The notes under the pieces were generated by a model, which had not been told where the DNA came from, did no database searches, and was given only the letters and a program-made list of their open reading frames with translations. Made by a program: the position numbers and the translations under genes. Positions 60,795-64,000 of a stretch of 64,000 bases of DNA are shown here, in pieces; position 1 is the first letter of the stretch, and every line of letters starts with the position of its first letter. The stretch is from positions 756,076 to 820,075 of the forward strand of contig NZ_JAHRWL010000002.1 in the NCBI RefSeq assembly GCF_019104745.1, given 5' to 3'. This stretch comes from Thalassococcus arenae (GTDB lineage Bacteria > Pseudomonadota > Alphaproteobacteria > Rhodobacterales > Rhodobacteraceae).

Positions 60795-61361
60795 ATGACG
60801 GATTCCTCCAGCAGCCTCACGCGGCGCGGCCTTCTTGGTGCATTCGCCGCAACCTTGGTGACAGCGGCCCCCACCTATTCGAACGCGGCGGGTTTCCTGC
60901 GCGGCGGTGGCGATATCCGGCGCATCCGGATGTATTCGGCACGCACCGGCGAACATCTCGACATGATCTACTGGATCGAAGGGCAATACATTGCCGACGC
61001 GGTCAAGGAAGTGAACTATTTCATGCGCGACTGGCGCAACGACAGCGTCAAGTCGATCGACACGCGGACCATCGACATCATGACGGCCGCGCACAACCTT
61101 CTGGACAGCTCGGAACCCTATCTGCTGATCTCGGGCTATCGCAGCCCGCAGACCAACGCGATGCTGCGGTCGCGCTCCAGCGGTGTCGCCAAGAACTCGC
61201 GTCACCTGCGGGGCGAGGCGGCGGATCTGCGGCTCAGTTCGCGTTCCGTCAGCCAGATCGCGCGCGCAGCGGCCTCGTGCCGGGCGGGCGGCGTCGGGCG
61301 CTATTCGTCGTCGAACTTCGTGCACATGGATTGCGGCCCGGTCCGGTCCTGGGGCCGCTGA
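60795..61361 (+). CDS. DUF882/YcbK-type peptidase M15-like protein, Tat-exported
   Basis: A 188-residue exported protein. A twin-arginine signal TRRGLLGAFAATLVTAA (about 10-26) is followed by the DUF882 (YcbK) domain, related to zinc D,D-carboxypeptidases of the M15 group. Zinc-type motifs are present: SRHLRGEAADLR (HxxGxAxD) near 135 and FVHMDCGP near 180. Such proteins act on peptidoglycan peptides and are commonly encoded beside the YcbB-type transpeptidase, which is divergent here. ATG 60795 gives the correct Tat signal start. Confidence 0.86.
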   Translation: MTDSSSSLTRRGLLGAFAATLVTAAPTYSNAAGFLRGGGDIRRIRMYSARTGEHLDMIYWIEGQYIADAVKEVNYFMRDWRNDSVKSIDTRTIDIMTAAHNLLDSSEPYLLISGYRSPQTNAMLRSRSSGVAKNSRHLRGEAADLRLSSRSVSQIARAAASCRAGGVGRYSSSNFVHMDCGPVRSWGR

Positions 61362-61437
61362 CCGGCCGAACGCCAGGACGGCGCAATACCGGCAGGGCCG
61401 GCGGGTGCCGGTTCAGAACATGACCCGAACGTGACAT

Positions 61438-61459
61438 GCCGCCCGAGGGGCGGCTTTTT
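61438..61459 (+). terminator. Intrinsic terminator after the DUF882 gene
   Basis: GCCGCCC-GAG-GGGCGGC (61438-61444, 61448-61454) then TTTTT. It also lies just beyond the 3' end of the minus-strand tRNA genes. Confidence 0.82.
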
Positions 61460-61480
61460 CGTGCGTGATGTCAGGGAAAA

Positions 61481-61557
61481 TGGCGCGGTTGACGGGGCTC
61501 GAACCCGCGACCCCCGGCGTGACAGGCCGGTACTCTAACCAACTGAGCTACAACCGC
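61481..61557 (-). tRNA. tRNA-Asp (GUC), copy 2
   Basis: 77 bases including encoded CCA, read on the minus strand. Acceptor GCGGTTG pairs with CAACCGC, the D-arm has AGCTCAGTTGGTTAGAG, the anticodon arm CCGGCCTGTCACGCCGG contains GTC, and the T-arm GCGGGTTCGAGCCCCGT has the TTCGA loop. Body sequence identical to copy 1. Confidence 0.96.
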
Positions 61558-61593
61558 GTTGTCGCGTCGGACCCGTCCCGTCGGTGGCAGTGG

Positions 61594-61670
61594 TGGCGCG
61601 GTTGACGGGGCTCGAACCCGCGACCCCCGGCGTGACAGGCCGGTACTCTAACCAACTGAGCTACAACCGC
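61594..61670 (-). tRNA. tRNA-Asp (GUC), copy 1
   Basis: 77 bases including CCA; identical to the copy 36 bases downstream in transcription order. The promoter at 61709-61737 is 39 bases upstream. tRNA-Asp is the substrate of the GluQRS encoded at 45.7 kb. Confidence 0.96.
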
Positions 61671-61708
61671 TCACTGCCATCCGGGGCTTGGCCGCCGGCG
61701 TGAGAGGC

Positions 61709-61737
61709 CTTGTATGGCCGGCTCCCTGCCCCGTCAA
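61709..61737 (-). promoter_or_regulatory. Sigma-70 promoter of the tRNA-Asp pair
   Basis: Minus strand: TTGACG (61732-61737), 17-base spacer, TACAAG (61709-61714). It is 39 bases from the start of the first tRNA, as expected for a stable-RNA promoter. Confidence 0.75.
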
Positions 61738-62101
61738 GCGCTTTCCCCCGTCCGCCCCCGGCATTTTTCGGCGCCATGTCGCAAAACCGTGGCACGCCGG
61801 TCACGACCACCGGAAACACCCGACAGCGCAGGGAATCGCCATAGGCCGGCCGGACGGATGCGGTGCATCGTGATGGGCTTTTCCTGCAGCCGGGGTCCCG
61901 TTCGCCCGAGCCCCGAATGCCGTGCCACACAGAAAGGATGCACGGCCTTCGCCGATGCGCCCGGGCACGCGGCGGTCTCGGTACGATCGGCCGCCGCATG
62001 GTGCGGGTCCGCAATATCGACGGTCGCTCCTTGATTGCGGTCCGCCGTGCGATACCGTTTAACGGCGAAGGGTCGTGGCACAGGGAAGGGCAGCGCACGC
62101 G
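61738..62101. other. 364-base gap upstream of the LytTR gene
   Basis: Nothing gene-like is supported. The stretch is GC-rich; several open frames run through it but lack ribosome sites and coherent composition. It may hold the promoter of the LytTR gene, but I could not define one with confidence. Confidence 0.35.
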
Positions 62102-62929
62102 ATGCAGACAGCTCTGACATACCGGCCGCTGGTGCTGGACTTGCTGGGCAAGCCCGTCGACTTTTCCGTCACGGAGTTTCTTGCCCTTCTCACCAGCCGG
62201 CCGGGCAAGGGGTATCTTTTCCTGGTGTTGGTCGGTCTTGCGACAACCGACCCGCCGCGTCTGATCGGGCATATCAGCACGGCACAGTTGATCGCGATCT
62301 GGTGTCTCGCACTGTTCCTGTTTCTTGCCGGTATCGTCGCCTTGCTGCTGTTGACGGCATGGGTGCAATTGCGTTTTCGATCATTCCCGGTGCCCCTGCC
62401 CCTGCTCAGTTTCCTGTCGTTGTTTCCGACCATCGTGTTTTGCGAGTATGTCATCGTTTATCTCAGCAACGGCAGCCGGCCGCCCGAAATCCCGGAGCGC
62501 TTGCTGCTGTTCTTCCTGACGGCGCAGGTGTTCGAGACGCTGTTCCTGCGCTATGTGCGGCCCTTGGCCGAAGAACCGGCCGCATCGGTTCCCGAACCCG
62601 GCCGGGCCCTGCTGATCGGCGCGGAACAGGTGCCGCTGGACGCCGTGCATTATATCGAGGCGCAGGAACACCGCGTGAACGTGGTCACCGACAGCGGCCC
62701 GCTCACGCATCGTGCAAGGTTGTCCGATATCGTTGCACAGACGCGGGCCGAGGACGGTCTGCAGCCGCATCGGTCCTGGTGGGTCGCCCGCCACGCGGCG
62801 GACCGCCTGGAACGCGATGGCGGGCGTTTCGTCTTGCGGCTGGGTTGCGGCACCCGTGTTCCCGTGGCGCGGACGCGTCTCGATGACGTGCGGGCGTGGT
62901 TGAGCGCATACCTGCCGACAGCCCTTTGA
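62102..62929 (+). CDS. Membrane-anchored LytTR-family DNA-binding protein
   Basis: A 275-residue protein with about four hydrophobic segments in the first 145 residues and a C-terminal LytTR DNA-binding domain (about 170-270) with HYIEAQEHRVNVVTDSG, HRSWWVARHAADRL and GCGTRVPVARTRL. LytTR proteins bind DNA as beta-strand readers; membrane-linked versions may sense small molecules or voltage. ATG 62102 is chosen so that the product begins MQTALTYRPL. Target genes are not known; the cytochrome c' pair downstream is a candidate by position only. Confidence 0.84.
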   Translation: MQTALTYRPLVLDLLGKPVDFSVTEFLALLTSRPGKGYLFLVLVGLATTDPPRLIGHISTAQLIAIWCLALFLFLAGIVALLLLTAWVQLRFRSFPVPLPLLSFLSLFPTIVFCEYVIVYLSNGSRPPEIPERLLLFFLTAQVFETLFLRYVRPLAEEPAASVPEPGRALLIGAEQVPLDAVHYIEAQEHRVNVVTDSGPLTHRARLSDIVAQTRAEDGLQPHRSWWVARHAADRLERDGGRFVLRLGCGTRVPVARTRLDDVRAWLSAYLPTAL

Positions 62930-63042
62930 TCCACTGCTCACGAGCGCGTGAGGCCGGATAGGCGCGCGCCTCGTGCTGTGACAGACTTCCCCTACGTAAA
63001 AGACGTTTCGGACCCCGACGTCCGCCAACCAGGAGAACCTTC

Positions 63043-63501
63043 ATGTTCCGTGCCTTCATTGTCGCCACATCTGCCACCGCCGTTCTGGCGACCGCCGTCA
63101 TGGCGCAGGATTTCAGTGCCGAGCTGAAAGCCCGTCAGGGTCAATTCCGCATTCTCGCCATCAATGTCGGCATCCTGGGTGGCATGGCGAAAGGCGAAAT
63201 CGCGTATGACGCCGAATCCGCACAAGCCGCCGCCGACTCGATCGTCGCCGTTTCGATGGTCAGCCAGGCGCCGCTCTGGCCGGCCGGGTCGGACAACATG
63301 TCGATCGACGGCACCCGCGCGCAGCCGAACATCTGGGAAAACCTGCCGGATGTCATGACCAAATGGGGTGCGCTCGGTGACGCCGCCAAGGTGATTCAGG
63401 CCGCCGCGGGCGAAGGCCAGGCGGCACTTGGGCCGGCCCTCGGACAGCTCGGCGATGCCTGCAAGTCCTGCCACGACACCTATCGCGCGCCGGCCAACTA
63501 A
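63043..63501 (+). CDS. Cytochrome c' (class II cytochrome c)
   Basis: A 152-residue exported class II cytochrome. Signal peptide MFRAFIVATSATAVLATAVMA, cleaved after VMA; the mature protein is a four-helix bundle with haem motif CKSCH at residues 140-144 near the C-terminus, and GGMAKGE at the usual distance. Cytochromes c' bind NO and act in NO detoxification or electron transfer. A class I cytochrome gene follows seven bases later, so they are cotranscribed; haem loading would need the Ccm system that includes the ccmE encoded at the other end. Confidence 0.93.
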   Translation: MFRAFIVATSATAVLATAVMAQDFSAELKARQGQFRILAINVGILGGMAKGEIAYDAESAQAAADSIVAVSMVSQAPLWPAGSDNMSIDGTRAQPNIWENLPDVMTKWGALGDAAKVIQAAAGEGQAALGPALGQLGDACKSCHDTYRAPAN

Positions 63502-63507
63502 ACGGTG

Positions 63508-64000
63508 ATGCGCCGGTTGGCGACAATCCTTGCGGCGGCGATCTTCGCCGCCGCTCTCATCGGTTGGCTCGTCACCGGTCCCGATCGGCTGTCCGCGGCC
63601 GAAACCCCGATCGATGCCGGGGATGCCACCCGGGGCGCACTGGTATTCGCGGCCGCCGGCTGCGGTTCGTGTCACCATGCGCCCGAAGCCGAGGACAAGA
63701 CCGTTCTTGCCGGAGGACAGCGGTTTCCGTCGGATTTCGGCACCTTCGTCGCCCCCAACATCTCGCCCGATCCCGATCACGGCATCGGCGGCTGGGATCT
63801 GACCGATTTCGCGAACGCGGTGATGCGCGGCGTGTCGCCGGACGGGCAACACTATTTCCCCGCCTTCCCCTATACCGCCTACGAGAAGATGACGCCGGGC
63901 GACCTGGCCGATCTGTGGGCCTTTCTGCGCAGCTTGCCGCCCTCTTCCGAACCCAGCCAGCCACACGAGGTGGGATTTCCCTTCAACATACGCCGCGCTG
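63508..64000 (+). CDS. Class I cytochrome c, 3' end outside window
   Basis: Open from ATG 63508 to the window end (164 residues seen), so the true length is unknown. A hydrophobic N-terminal anchor (about 5-23) is followed by a haem motif CGSCH at residues 52-56, and the segments NISPDPDHGIGGWDLTDF and FPAFPYTAYEKMTPGDL typical of small periplasmic cytochromes that act with dehydrogenases. The expected distal methionine is in EKMTPGD. Close coupling to cytochrome c' suggests one electron-transfer unit. Whether a second haem domain lies downstream cannot be told here. Confidence 0.86.
   Translation, partial: MRRLATILAAAIFAAALIGWLVTGPDRLSAAETPIDAGDATRGALVFAAAGCGSCHHAPEAEDKTVLAGGQRFPSDFGTFVAPNISPDPDHGIGGWDLTDFANAVMRGVSPDGQHYFPAFPYTAYEKMTPGDLADLWAFLRSLPPSSEPSQPHEVGFPFNIRRA

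Overview
The window is one contiguous piece of a GC-rich alphaproteobacterial chromosome, most likely from the order Rhodobacterales (Roseobacter/Rhodobacter group). The pointers are the adjacent cell-cycle genes ctrA and sciP, an F1-ATPase inhibitory zeta subunit, a DUF1127 protein, a SciP/ZapA/CtrA-type cell-division repertoire, a fused indolepyruvate oxidoreductase, and a family of short GC-rich intergenic repeats of a kind I associate with this group (from memory). No phage, transposase, plasmid or CRISPR signature is visible. The window is mostly housekeeping DNA with a few accessory genes.

Layout. 1-8.8 kb: the 3' end of enolase, a small lipoprotein, ccmE, then a leftward run of indolepyruvate oxidoreductase, an acyltransferase, murI and argC, with a divergent LysR regulator. 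9-16.7 kb: a probable small RNA, two small conserved proteins, purL, an exported unknown, bolA, grxD, an alpha/beta hydrolase, and the zapA operon with its coiled-coil partner. 16.9-25 kb: tkt and a GapB-like gap preceded by CceR-like operators, a DctB/DctD-type two-component pair, then purQ. 25.7-32.4 kb: purS-purC, ATPase zeta subunit, two EamA exporters, a FadL-type porin and an odd P-loop protein. 32.5-38.4 kb: metA (acetyl-CoA type), a hydrolase, ppk2-tetR-sulfotransferase as an overlapping run, and a convergent glycosyltransferase. 38.5-47.5 kb: rplM-rpsI, a MocR regulator with a GNAT partner, DUF1127, two crotonases around a thioesterase, trmFO, gluQ, hisI and an IscU-like scaffold.

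47.5-55.9 kb: a soluble chemoreceptor, a previously easy-to-miss 40-residue membrane peptide gene carrying a consensus alphaproteobacterial LexA box, recG-ligA, ctrA and sciP (both with CtrA-like boxes), and mnmA. 56-64 kb: a ketosynthase-acyl carrier protein-LpxD cluster, a divergent L,D-transpeptidase/DUF882 pair, two identical tRNA-Asp(GUC) genes, a membrane LytTR regulator, and a cytochrome c' with a class-I cytochrome c that runs off the end.

The most interesting observations are the SOS-box small membrane protein (a possible SidA-like division inhibitor), the ctrA-sciP module, the CceR-like array before a GapB-type gene, the DctD-type regulator lacking GAFTGA, and the dedicated KAS/ACP pair beside lpxD. 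All functional statements rest on reading the sequence and on remembered family knowledge; no database search was run.
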